Below are positions 12,850 through 23,436 of a DNA stretch of 64,000 nt, piece after piece. The translations under genes were made by a program, and so were the position numbers. Origin of the DNA: Hyposmocoma kahamanoa (taxonomy: Eukaryota > Arthropoda > Insecta > Lepidoptera > Cosmopterigidae); assembly GCF_003589595.1 (NCBI RefSeq), contig NW_020653397.1, positions 1,907,092 to 1,971,091 on the forward strand. Direction: 5' to 3'. A model generated the notes under the pieces. That model did no database searches, was not told the origin of the DNA, and saw only the letters and a list, made by a program, of their open reading frames with translations. Numbering within the stretch: the first letter of the stretch is position 1; each line of letters opens with the position of its first letter.

Positions 12850-13010
12850 ACTAGGCACAGCGCACTACATAGAACACCCAGATCAATTTAGAAAAGTTCT
12901 CTTCCCAAAAAGTTCTCACCCAGAAACAAAACCTTGCACTTCTTTAACTAACGCTCGTTTAAGTGCTGGGCCATCGAAATTGTCAAATATGGCTCGATAA
13001 ATCATCGATT
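12850..13010 (-). repeat. degenerate tRNA-like SINE, family E, copy 1
   Basis: The segment with 'agaacacccagatcaattta' and a tRNA-like end ('gtgctgggccatcgaaattgt') parallels the better-preserved copy at 13,110-13,312, so two related copies lie in tandem. Box B is largely lost. Confidence 0.45.
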
Positions 13011-13109
13011 GAGTTTAGAGCTGACCCGGTTTTAATTATGTTCTTTTAAATTATTTTTTAAACGAACTTATTATTCTTTAGGAAGATGCCATAATAATGT
13101 TTTAATTCC

Positions 13110-13312
13110 CTGGTCTCAGATTATGAAATTAATTCCCTGTACTATGAATACCAGAGCATTGGAATTCAATCAGAGGCATTTCCCAGAACACACAGACCAG
13201 AATCAATTCAGAAAAGTTAATTTCCCAAATAAAAGAATTGAACCCGTAACCTCCACGTTCAACGGCCACAGTGCAAGCTGTTGGGCCACCTAGGTCGTCA
13301 AGATTTTAGTTT
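13110..13312 (-). repeat. tRNA-like SINE, family E, copy 2
   Basis: On the minus strand the head reads 'GACGACCTAGGTGGCCCAAC' and box B-like 'GGGTTCAATTC' follows. The head resembles 30,965-31,085, which ends 'gccgccgaggtcgtcaaa'. It is a SINE head, not a folding tRNA gene. Confidence 0.55.
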
Positions 13313-15373
13313 TAGAAACAAAAGTCATTCGTACTATTTAAGGTAAAGTTCTTGCCAAAGTCAAACTAGACTGTTTTCTAACATCCTATAGTACTAAATA
13401 TGGCTTTAGTTAACAATGATGGGAAATAATATATAACATAACAAAACATTTCAGTCTCAACGCCCAAAAATATCCCTTACACATTACTAAATAACCCCTG
13501 ATTATAAATAACCTGGTAATATAAAAAAAACCAAGATCATAAATAACCAGAATCATAATAACTCCAAATAATTGCCACGTTTATGGGAAAGCATCAAATT
13601 TAATCATTTGTACTGCAAAATTACTAATTAAGGAGACTAAATCTAGCGACATTAAACTAAAGACCTATTGTAGGTGAAAAAATATAACTTTGAGAATTTA
13701 AGTTGTGTTTAAACTCGAAAACTTAAATTCGTAAAGTTTTTTCTGAAAAACAATATTCTTTAGAACGATGTCTTTAGATTTTTTTAAAAAGTAATTTTAT
13801 TGCACGCTCAAAAACTTTAAATGTATGACGTATGACAATGATGTCCGAACAAGACTATGCAATGTACAAAAATACAGCAAAAAAATTGATCCTTAGTTTA
13901 TTTAAAAGTACTGTCGTCCTATAGAGAGGAAAGAGAATTATACTTTATGTTATTTATAACCGGAACACAGCGCCACTAAGTTATTTTGTAGAAGCAACTA
14001 TATTTCTATTTAACGCACATACATATATACTATATAATCCGTCTATAGCCGTGTACATTATTGTCGAATACATAACGGTATTACACACAATAATATATAA
14101 GCAGATGAACATTTCAGCAAAACTTAAAAACCAATTTTGAGAACAGTAAAATTGAATTCATTACTGATTAACTGCTGGACATGGTTCACCTTTTAGGTGA
14201 GTGTTCATTACCGAAAAGTACGTGTTATATTTGAAATGAAATGTCGCAGAAACACTCAGAGGTGCCCGGATTCGCATTCACTACGTCTGCTTGCGAGGTG
14301 GTAGGTCAAAACATTAAGCTATCACGGCTTCGTATAATTAAACGATATCATTATTTAACTTCCAAATATAAAACTGTCTTTAATACAACCGTGTCAGGCT
14401 TCCTTGTTAAGTTTAAAATTGAATTATTTATAAAAATCCTCTTTTGTTATAGAGTCTCCAGAGAACTTCGCAAAACTTGTAAGAGAACAATGTTACTGTT
14501 CGCAGTTAATGATTTATTCAAGTTTTTAGTGAAAATTTTCTTCCGAAAAAACACGACAAGAGAACGGAATCAAATTACACCTAGCGTATACAATATACGT
14601 ATCTTTCTCCTTGTCACTAACTAAAACGCGTAGTGCTTCTTTCTACCCGATAGGAAAAGAAATCGCCGTATATCTATTTACGTATCTCGTTGAAATCTAG
14701 CCAAAACAATAATCTAGCATCTACCACCGATAAAACCAATTACAATAATTTAAAATTCTTAAGTAAATCTTATTATCTCACTTAGGCAAGTTAAAGTTGT
14801 GATTTTACGTATACTTCGTTTTCCTTTTAAACTAATTAGGATTTTTTTTCTAAGCTCTGCGCAGCTTGAATGGCCTTAGGATGCCTCTCGGTGTAATGGC
14901 TTTATTTATTCACTAAAATTAGTATACACATATTACAATCAACGTTATACGTATGTTTTTATTCATTTTTCAAATCGTATACATAAATTTCGGTGCAAAA
15001 AATTATGCTTGATCAGGCGCATTGATCAAACCCAGCAATTGAGAACCGGCGAATTAAAAAACAATTCGCGAAAAATCTTGTTTTTTTTTGGTTGTCGCAC
15101 CCATTTATTGTTTACCCCTTCACTGTAACGTTTGTTTCAAATTTTGAAAATTAAAAAAATTGTCAATTGAATTTTCGTACAGTGTTAAGAGGTTGGCCAA
15201 TTGCAAAAACGAAGATTTGATCTAAAGGAACTTAAACTAGCGGCGGTTCCTCGAGCTTCAGTTCAGTGAGGCCTTTGGAATCTCCGACAGCAGTCGTCCG
15301 CGCGGTACATGGCACGGACTTAACCGCCAACATCTCTCGCCACCGTGGTTTCAAAATTGGAACTACAAACAGA

Positions 15374-15448
15374 ACACGTTTAAAAGACTGTACTTAATTT
15401 TCTTAAATTTTCTTCTGAAATTAGAATTCTATAGTCTTTTAAAAGTGT
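15374..15448. other. inverted repeat downstream of the possible retained-intron stop
   Basis: Arms at 15,374-15,392 and 15,430-15,448 are complementary with one or two mismatches (core TTTAAAAGACT / AGTCTTTTAAAA) and are separated by about 37 nt. It lies about 120 nt past the stop of the read-through frame in hth transcript orientation. It may be a small foldback element or a structure in the retained-intron 3' UTR. Confidence 0.45.
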
Positions 15449-15567
15449 TTTTATCACGGCCACGGTGTCAAGTGATTTTGGCGAAGGTGTGAAAAAGCGA
15501 GTGGAGGCGGGAACTTAAACTAAAATGCGAGCACCCCCTTACATACTTCGTTTTTGCAATGGCCAGA

Positions 15568-15666
15568 CTAAGAGCAGGGGTGCACGAGGTAGCTCGTGGT
15601 CGAGTTGGGTGCTAGCTGGGGATCGCGCCTCGGGATCAGGTGGGGTTTTGAATAGGGGGTACTCAC
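15568..15666 (-). CDS. hth: possible retained-intron C-terminal tail of a homeodomain-less Hth isoform
   Basis: If the donor at 15,666/15,665 is not used, the reading frame of the 171-nt exon continues for 32 codons ([10 protein letters not shown] at the start, YLVHPCS at the end) to a TAG at 15,570-15,568. The tail is rich in Pro, Ser and Thr. The stretch is GC-rich like the exon, unlike the rest of the intron. A minus-strand AATAAA lies about 460 nt further on (15,104-15,109). In flies, Hth isoforms without a homeodomain and intron retention at an internal hth junction are established. Equivalence here is inference; the frame could be open by chance because of base composition. Confidence 0.4.
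   Translation of the reverse strand: MSTPYSKPHLIPRRDPQLAPNSTTSYLVHPCS
15583..15598 (-). other. hth: intronic hairpin CACGAG/CTCGTG near the read-through stop
   Basis: A perfect 6-bp GC-rich stem with a 4-nt loop lies 66-83 nt into the intron in transcript orientation. With the donor hairpin it indicates local RNA structure in this junction region. Confidence 0.4.
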
Positions 15667-15693
15667 GACGTCGGGGGTGGAGGCGCCGTCGTG
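15664..15693 (-). promoter_or_regulatory. hth: hairpin straddling the 5' splice site
   Basis: In the transcript CACGACG (15,693-15,687) is perfectly complementary to CGTCGTG (15,670-15,664), with a 16-nt C-rich loop. The right arm covers the last four exon bases and the first three intron bases of the donor (CGTC|GTGAGT), so pairing would hide the splice site. A role in reduced donor use is inference. Confidence 0.45.
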
Positions 15694-15837
15694 GCTACTG
15701 TCCGGCGCGGAACGGGGCTCGCCGTTGGTGTCCGGGGGCCGCGCCGTCTCCCGCTCGTCAATCACCAGGTCGATGGGCATCTTGCCCTTCAGGCAGCTGA
15801 TGTAGCGGTGGCAGAAATTGTCGCACAGCTCGTGTAC
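15667..15837 (-). CDS. hth: homothorax exon: end of MEIS/Hth domain and start of linker
   Basis: Hth binds Extradenticle, brings it into the nucleus and acts with Hox proteins on DNA. This 171-nt phase-0 exon encodes 57 residues, starting [20 protein letters not shown] and continuing [10 protein letters not shown]. That is the near-invariant C-terminal part of the MEIS domain (PKNOX/Meis N-terminal family) used to contact Exd/Pbx. The rest ([10 protein letters not shown], then [11 protein letters not shown]) is linker, and the GASTPDV block matches my memory of fly Hth. The acceptor is TTTGCAG|GTACACG and the donor GACGTC|GTGAGT. The previous exon is at 21,995-22,045; the next one, leading to the homeodomain, is outside the window. 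The frame stays open past the donor (see 15,568-15,666). Confidence 0.96.
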
Positions 15838-15968
15838 CTGCAAAGATTGAAGACTTCTTAGTCGCAACTCCACATTTCTTACAATTTAAGTGTGTCCTTC
15901 TTTTTTAGGGAGTCCGATATCAAAAAGCATTTATGCGTGTTGATGAAACAACTTGGGAATGTGGTGTA

Positions 15969-16196
15969 TTTTTTTTTATAACACCAAGTAACGGGAAAAA
16001 CGAGTTGTACGCCTGTATCACTCAGAGCTATAAATCGCAAAGATCTGAGACTTGACAAGTCTCAAGTGCCTGTAATTTTACCAGTGCCCGTACCCTTCCA
16101 AACCAGAACGCAGTAATGCTCACAATACTGCTTGGCGGGCGAAATAGATAAGGTGGTAGTACTTCACTCTTCCACAAGGAGCTCTACTGATACTTC
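15969..16196 (+). repeat. family A repeat with internal deletion
   Basis: It starts at a T tract and 'accaagtaacgggaaaaacg' and ends at 'aaggagctctactgatact'. The middle of the consensus (the 'cgtcaccctgagacataag' part) is missing. Confidence 0.75.
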
Positions 16197-16994
16197 TGTC
16201 ACTCGTCCAATATTAAGTTTAACATTTATTCATGTATAACTCTCATCGAAGAAGATTAGTACACGTAATGACAGCATTCTACACGTTAAGTTTATGTCAT
16301 GTGTCCCATCGGATGAGTTTATTACAGGTCTTAGCCTACTCCTTTACTTAATGATAAGTTCAGGACTTCGAGACTTGTTTATACTTGCCATGTTTGCGCT
16401 ATCACGACGACATGTTCCGTCAATGGATCAGTCAAGACATTGTAATAGCTAGGTTTTCAGATGAATAGACAGGACATACAGACAATGTTGAGGACCGATG
16501 TGGACTAGAGTAATAAGTACTAGATAGAACAAATAGTGGAGTTCCGCAACATCATAACTGTCGTGTGGCTGGTAAAAGAAACGCGACCTTTAAACTATAT
16601 CAGCATACAAAGCTCGAAACGACAATGGAAACAAAGGACCATCGCGGGTCGCCGACCAACTGTCGCGCACACTTGTAAAAACTCAAAATGAATCGTAAAA
16701 ACGGCACGAAGCCCATTTTTTTTTGTTTTATTCGATAAAATACGGCCCCCGCCGGGCGTGTATTAATTTTGTCCGCCAACCTTATAAATTTTCATAGGCA
16801 TAATTAGCTTAGAAATTAACATAAGGCAATAAAAAGGCTAACGAAATTTTTAGATAGCGTTTACACTGTGAAAAGTAATAAAACGCCGGCAGGTGTAGGG
16901 CGCGGGGAAAGAACAAAATCGAACACGCAGGGCTCCAAACGTCTTAGCGGATTTAAAAATAGAACAGAGCGCCGGAAGCGGAAACAGCACTACC

Positions 16995-17360
16995 CGCTGT
17001 TGACAGCTAATTATGTCTTCGGGATACTAATTTCCTAATCGACAGCTTTTTCTAAATTATGCATCGCGTTGTAGCCGCGCACGCGCCGCCCAAATATTGT
17101 AGTTTGTTTATCATAATTTGAATTTTACAACCGACCGTTGAAATTCATATTTATGGTTGTGTGAATTTTATTGACAGTAGCGGCGGTTACAGGCGCGGGC
17201 GGCTCGCGCGTCTCGCTGTCAATGTCAAAATCTTGATTGAGAGCGCTTTTATAAGCTCACGAATGACAGAGTAAACACCGTTCGAAATAAAATCAAATGG
17301 AGTCTAATCCCCGGCTCTGTGACCGCCGCCGATACTATTTTCGATTCAGTGACAGCGACT
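16995..17360. promoter_or_regulatory. candidate Hth/Exd-responsive intronic enhancer
   Basis: Five TGACAG hexamers (the core bound by Meis/Hth proteins) occur in about 355 bp: 17,001, 17,172, 17,216 (reverse), 17,264 and 17,350. The first is followed directly by a TAATTA homeodomain core (17,008-17,013). A TGATTGA (Exd/Pbx-type) lies near 17,234. The chance expectation for one hexamer on both strands is about 0.2 in this length. The patch is also unusually GC-rich for the intron. The motifs are seen; the autoregulatory role is inference. Confidence 0.35.
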
Positions 17361-18756
17361 AAAGATTTGACATCGTAACTCTTCGGAGATTCAAATTTGG
17401 AACTGTTCCCTGCTTAGTTAAAAGGATTTAAGGGGGCACTCCTTCACGACAACATAAGCCATCCGCCCTGTGACCAAAGAGTTATTATTCGGTGGAAATA
17501 TTCGTTTGATACGACGTTATTTACAATAAGGTAATGCCTTTAATGAGATATTACGGCATTCCGACTCTCAACTTCAGACGATTATCGTTTCGAACATCAA
17601 ACTCTTTCCAGAAATTTAAATTTGGAATGAGCCCACGGATTGAGATATGGAGTGTTTCTAAACGAATACTTTTTATTCAGATTTTGAATGAATTGTCTTT
17701 TTTGAACGAATGGTGACGTGATTGACGGTGATTCTTTTAAATTTAGAATGTTGGAACAATATTTTATGTCTTTTTTTGTTTTAATTTTTAGGGCTGTGGA
17801 TTCTAGAGTTTAACCTGAAACAGTACAACATTATTTACTGACATTCTCCAATACGCATTGAATATGACAACGCAGAAAAGGTCAGTTGCGAAGACAGCAA
17901 TCAAGACTTAGGCATACCAGGTTTTACATTTCCTCTGCTAATATAAGGAGTAATTTGCAGTAAATCAGTTCCTTGGGTAACATCGACGCTTAGTTTTAAG
18001 CCGTAGATCACAGTTTAAGTACCTGGCAGGCACTTTTATTGTTTACCAGTTATCCTGACTTTACGGCAAAGACCATAGCTGTGCTATCTTGTTATTTCCA
18101 TTCTATTGCCGACTTTATTATCTTACGGCCTTATTTTAAGTGCGATATTAGTACTCAGTGTTAACATTATATTATGTTAAGTATTAATTGTGTCATAAAG
18201 GTACCTATACTAAATTTTATATTATAATCGCTAAGGCATATTTTGCGAAAAGCAAAACAGCGAAAGAAAATATTTTTATTTTACAAATTTACAAATTTAT
18301 ATGACGACTAGGTATTTGATTAATGTAAAACACAATCCGAACATGTACGAAATCATTTTAATAAACAGTAACTGTCAAAATAGATGTGTCGTAATGGCGG
18401 TAAAATAAAGTGATAAATAAGAAGCTATCCGTTATTTTTAAACGTGACATTAATTAAATATTAACGTTTCAATCTTTGCAGTTGGACATAGGTCTTAAAA
18501 AGTAGCAAAAGGCTATTATCGAAAATGTTTTTGTCACAACTAAGTTATAATCAGCTTTCAAAAGAAAGCATTCCCCACAAATCAATTGTCTGCCTCTTCT
18601 ATATGCCTTGGTATAATAAAGTCACATGTGATCGTATATCAAATATGCGTTTATCACATGAAAGTCTTGAAAACAATGCGAACTACATGAAACAAATTAT
18701 ATATCATTATCTGAAATTCGTTAAAAAATAAAAAACAAACATCTACAACAAGCACA

Positions 18757-18900
18757 TAGAAAAATTCATAAGGTCAGCTGGTTCGTTCCGTGGCTTAGTT
18801 GGCATAGAGTCTGCCACGGTTTGCTAGAATACGTTGGTTCGAATCCAGCCGGGTTGAGGGAATTTTTTCCAAGTGTTCAATCTTTGTATTAATAATTATG
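18757..18900 (+). repeat. tRNA-derived SINE, family B
   Basis: The leader 'agcacatagaaaaattcat' precedes a tRNA-like head with box A 'TGGCTTAGTTGGCATAG' and box B 'GGTTCGAATCC' (near 18,835-18,845), then 'caatctttgtattaataa' as in the copies at 44.1 and 56.7 kb. The acceptor stem does not pair, so it is not a functional tRNA gene. Confidence 0.75.
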
Positions 18901-18929
18901 TGAAATTTTGTTAAGTCTCTTATATAAGC

Positions 18930-19020
18930 ATAAAAAAGTTATCGACTAATTTTGTTCGTAGAATCTTTAAACTTCTCTAGTGAAAAGTTGCCATTTTGCA
19001 GATGTGACCTTATTACACCA
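18930..19020 (+). repeat. short interspersed repeat, family I
   Basis: It contains 'ttcgtagaatctttaaact' and 'ttgcagatgtgaccttatta', shared with 37,315, 53,865 and, in reverse, 5,600. It directly follows a SINE B copy here and may be part of a longer composite element. Confidence 0.55.
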
Positions 19021-21994
19021 AGGGTGCGATACGATATCTTAGTAATAGAAAGACTTTGATACGAAACTACAACTCAAGATGACTTTGCCCTGAAAAATTT
19101 GCTTAATGCCAGATAAGAATGTAAGGCAGAAGAGGAAAGATATACGTAAGTATATAAGATGCGCGGGCGTGTATTTGGCCGACATTTCTGATCCACTGGA
19201 CAGGGCCGGATTCTTTTCTTTTTTATTTTTTTTATTTGGTTAAAAAACCAAACCGGTCTTGCATTCAAATGAAGCCTCGATTAGTTCGCGCCTCTCGTCG
19301 TCCGATAACATGTCTAGCATCCGACTATTTTGCCAGTTCTTAAATTAAAACACCAATTAATCGGCTCATAACGTGAGAAACCGAAGTCTTAAAAAAGAAA
19401 TCATATCGCGTAACGAAATATACTTAATTCAGCGGAATTAGTGGCCGCTATATAAAAGTTATAAAACCGCCGAGGTGTCATAAACGCGGGGTCCCAGGTT
19501 CGAGGCCCGTAAAACCAACAAATCTGACCTACATCGTAAATCACTTAGCCACGCTGTTACAGATAACATTTACGAGTTAGAAACAAAATATGAAAAAAAC
19601 ATCTTTGTTGGATTTGTTGTTTGAATAGCGGACTTGTGTAATAATTGCTCATCCAGTAAGTTTTAAAAGTTAAAAAGATTTGATAATTGTTTTATGAATT
19701 GACACGTAACGGTTATCCCTTACTGGGGTAGGTAGTAATTAACTAGCTACGATCCTGTCAAATTCTACCGCTCTCGAAAAAGAAAAATTACCAAGAAAGA
19801 TACATAAACTGGCAAGTTGAGAAGGACAATTAAAAAACGAATATCGATTTTCTTAAATTCTAAGCTTGACATTACCGCAGGAATCCAAACCACTTCACAT
19901 AACGCAATTAAGGAACAGGCAGTGACTTAAAAAAAACTTAAAAAATAAGGACCAATCAGCGTTCCGATCGAAAAGGACTGATGAACCGATGTGACTGCCG
20001 CCGGCCATATTTAAAATTATTAAAAAACATAAATCAAAAAACGTTATTGGATATTTTAATGTAAATATAATATGTACCGGCCAGTTCGTTAAAATATTTA
20101 TGAATGTTAAAATTGGTTTTTTTCCTTTGTAATTTTAAATTGAAAGCCGGTACAAGTACTTTTTACATTGATTTCTAAACGATTTAAAACCTTTCGTAAG
20201 ATTAGGCGAGATTTTATTAGAAATTAAGTTTTTTTCAATGAAAAACCGAGCAATTACTGTGAAAGAGAGAAAAAACCGTGCACTTAACGAGGTCTTATTG
20301 TCGCGCAAGGCATTCGGTCTTCTTTTTTTATTTTTAATTATTATTTAGGCTCGAAAAAGCATCACCTGTGAACGGTGTGTAGTCAAGCGGAAATGGATCG
20401 AACTAACGGTGTTTTTTTCTTTATTCTATTCGACAAAAACTGTCGACGAGATCAAAACCGACATGTAGATATAGGATATGAGCCATGGACAAAAAATACT
20501 ATTCGAGGCCAGGAAACAGGTAGATTCCTTGCCTCTATAGCCTAGATACTGAATCGATTATTTCTTTATGTGAAATAAATCGACGTTTTTATATGCAGCC
20601 GCGTTATCGAACGATTGAAGACATCGCCCGCGGCTCGATATTTCGAATTTCGAACGCATATTATTTTTATTATTTTAAACGGCCTTTATCTCGCCCTCCG
20701 GCCAACGATTCGTACAGAGGTATCGCATTACGCGTTATCTCGTTACAGCCTTTTTGTACTGTGGTCTTTTTTCACCAAATTTACCGGTTCCCAAACGTAG
20801 TACGGCGCCGGGTACTTTATAGAATCTGTGGGAGCGACCGATGAGATATCTCGTTTCTCGAGATCATTCGTCTCGATATAGACGTTAGCTGAACAAGTTT
20901 CGTAGAAACGTGACCATAATATTGACAAGTTAAATTAATTTCTGGTCGGGCGACACGGCACAGCGATGTAGAGAAGAATTCTGAATCTGATTTAAATTTT
21001 ATGTCGCTAATTAATGTTGGGCTCAAAGCGTCTGGATTGGGTGGATAGCAAAAAAGCGGCGTCCTGTCGCGTTACCGTTAAGATTCGAGAGTATAATGGC
21101 GCGAATGCAAGATGTGACACACGTAAGAAGTTGGACCGGTTTCCGAACGGAACATGCCCGAAATGGACAAGCGCGAAACAAACACTGGCCAAACACAACC
21201 ACCATTCACTCAAACACCTGATTCTAATTTCAAAGTTGAAAATAGTTCGAAATTTAAAATTCGAATCTTGAGCTTTAGGTGTCACTGGGCCGATAGAGTA
21301 CGAAAGTAGGTATTTTACAAATATATAGGAGCGAGCTTCAATTTGAGTAGTTTAAAAAAGTTACAAGAAATAGAATCATTTCTGCTTAGAATTAATTTTA
21401 TAACGTAATATTACATTACTATTTAGAAACATTATAATAAATATATTTTTCTACACTTTACGTAAGCGTCATAAAGATAGAATCTTAAGTAACTGCTCTG
21501 CTTAAGTGCTTATAATGACAACATTACCCATATTAATGTCTTCAAAGTAAATTTCACCAATGAAACCTTCACACTTAAATTCCTATGCTTTTAAAATACT
21601 AAAGTAGACTCCAACTTTTTCTATCTCTACATTGTGATAGTGGTGTGCGTGTCGAGACTTGCGTGTATCCACAAAATCGATACGATATCTCGATTCAGAA
21701 TCGAGCGCGGATAATCGACTTGGTATTATGTTCGGTTAAACGATACCGAACATGTTCCGAACGTTGCCTTAATTTTTTTAGTACTGTACTGTATAAATAA
21801 CCAGTACATCCATACAAATGATGCTATCAACTTAAATGGGATACGTAATGACAGAAAATCTGCTAACACCTTAAAGCGTCAAATGAGTCATCAGTTTCTA
21901 TGGTTATTTGTGACACTGCACAGACTACAACGCCACACTCATATCACAGCTACAAATCGCTATTACGAGTGAAAAAAAAACAAATTTTACTTAC

Positions 21995-22045
21995 TTTTTC
22001 TAATTCTAATAGGTGAAACCGTAGCACTTGTATTGCTTGCACCAT
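21995..22045 (-). CDS. hth: homothorax exon MVQAIQVLRFHLLELEK
   Basis: This 51-nt phase-0 exon encodes exactly 17 residues, MVQAIQVLRFHLLELEK, an amphipathic segment of the second half of the MEIS domain that helps form the Exd/Pbx contact surface. The acceptor is TTTACAG|ATGGTG and the donor GAAAAA|GTAAGT. Vertebrate MEIS genes have a matching 51-nt exon at this point, supporting the boundaries. The exon before it is 31,658-31,708 and the one after is 15,667-15,837. The ATG at its first codon is internal methionine, not a start. Skipping it would preserve the frame. Confidence 0.96.
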
Positions 22046-22139
22046 CTGTAAATGAGAATGCACAATTAATATCTAAGAATACATAAGAAATACTATCCTA
22101 TTACTATATAATATAGCTACAACAAACACAAAGAAAAAT

Positions 22140-22215
22140 TCCTTCGACGCAACTGAACTCAAACCAGCATCAGTTGCCTGAACGTGGCACGATGACTAAT
22201 TAGACCGATGGATTT
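22140..22215 (-). repeat. tRNA-like SINE relic
   Basis: On the minus strand 'TCGGTCTAATTAGTCATCGT' resembles a degraded box A region and 'GGTTTGAGTTC' a box B. No intact cloverleaf is present. It could be a lone relic or chance. Confidence 0.35.
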
Positions 22216-23369
22216 TTCTTCATGTTTATTCGATCTTCGTATCAACAATCATAGCAAATTAGTGGCGTATTTTCACAAAAAATAAAAGATGAACATCATG
22301 GTTAGAACATGATATAATATTTTTCTCAAACATGCTCTCAATGTTTGTATTACTTTTAAAAAATGAACAGGGAAAGTTTGTCATTTAATGACTGTGCGAC
22401 TTCATCCTAGCCAAGGCCTGAAAAGTAAGTATGAAAACCCACTACTGTACACTGCTCTAAACTTTTAAATCTATCACTATTCTAACAATAAATGTAAAAG
22501 AAAAACTCATACAGCCAACTGCCCAATTTACCTACATGTACCGCTTACTTTCAAAAAAAAGAAAAAGGCTGTAAAATAATCTGATCATTTGTGTCTTTAC
22601 ATCTTATTTATATTTTGATAGCAAAAATGAGTTCTAGTGAGAAGAGCGATAACGAAAATACAGTAATTGATTTGCCTAATTTTAAACAAGAAGCAATATT
22701 GACAAAATGTCAAACATTACTTTTAATATTAATTAATATTTATTTACTTTTTCTAATAATACATCCTTCTCTTTAGTCTATTGTTTGAGAAAAACACCTT
22801 ACATACCTCGGCGGGAAAAGGGATTGCGTGACTTCTACTAACTCGTACTCGTCCAGCAATCCCTTACATAATAACTTACTATTACTTAAGTTTTATACAT
22901 TCGATAAGCAACGACTTTGGATCTCAATCACTACAGTCCGGAAAAATCTTGTCTATCCGACTTGTGTTCTATATCAACCCACTGACGTACAACAGCAGGT
23001 CATTGTCCTCTAAAGAGAGGTTTAGATTTCCACCATGTTGGCCTACAGGAGACTGTAGACTATCCGACTCATGTTCCCACATCCCCACTCTAATCACACA
23101 CACTGTGTCATAGAGGAATGTCTTTAAATTCCATTACACAATACAAGCACCAATGGATCGTCCAAAGTCCGAACGAACAATAGGGACGCGAGCGACCGAA
23201 TAACTTATCGATGTTTTTATTAACGATTCCGTTTTAACTATCACTTCACTATATCTAAAAATATTTAAAAAATAACTATTTAAATTTGGATTTTCGCCGT
23301 TACGAAATTTTAAACAACCTTTTTTTTAAATAGAAAGTACATTGATGTCGCTAACGCAACTTTGTCAAG

Positions 23370-23436
23370 CACAGTGGCTCAGTTGGCACTGTAGGCGCTT
23401 AATGCATGGTCTCGGGATCAATTCCCGGTAGAAACA
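23370..23436 (+). repeat. tRNA-like SINE head, family C
   Basis: Box A 'TGGCTCAGTTGGCA' and box B 'GGGATCAATTCCC' are spaced as in a tRNA. The acceptor stem and 3' end are not tRNA-like, which points to a SINE promoter head rather than a tRNA gene. Only one copy was recognised. Confidence 0.55.

Larger units (their letters stand above)
1..15666 (-). other. hth: homothorax intron downstream of the 171-nt exon (partial)
   Basis: This is intronic DNA between the exon ending at 15,667 and a following exon that I do not find in the window. The sequence is AT-rich, with stop codons in all frames. I see no homeodomain exon and no exon resembling the Hth linker. Repeats occur at 5.6-9.0, 9.2-10.4, 11.7-12.0 and 12.8-13.3 kb and are listed separately. 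From 1 to 5,590 I see no recognisable gene or repeat, only the motif patch near 4.8 kb and a short GC hairpin at 3,603-3,621. From 13,320 to 15,240 I see nothing recognisable. Confidence 0.8.
15838..21994 (-). other. hth: homothorax intron between the MVQAI exon and the 171-nt exon
   Basis: This 6.2-kb intron is bounded by GTAAGT at 21,994 and CAG at 15,838. It holds a family A repeat (15.97-16.2 kb), a TGACAG cluster (17.0-17.36 kb) and a SINE with a family I tail (18.76-19.02 kb). From 19,030 to 21,990 I see no gene. That stretch includes a possible tRNA-like relic around 19,490 ('aggttcgaggccc'), a CpG-rich patch near 20.59-20.9 kb and a 17-bp palindrome CTCGATTCaGAATCGAG at 21,689-21,705. 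Confidence 0.85.

Noticed and set aside
14241..14624. 127-codon plus-strand frame, one of the longest
   Set aside because: It starts at a real ATG, but I recognise no domain or compositional signal and see no splice partner; treated as chance in AT-rich intron.
15240..15540. Possible plus-strand promoter (TCAGT initiator-like text in a CpG-rich patch)
   Set aside because: Only a short initiator match without TATA or a clear downstream element, and no plus-strand gene follows.
20593..21285. Cluster of overlapping short frames on both strands
   Set aside because: No recognisable protein, and frames on both strands overlap; base composition with many CpG sites is the likelier cause.
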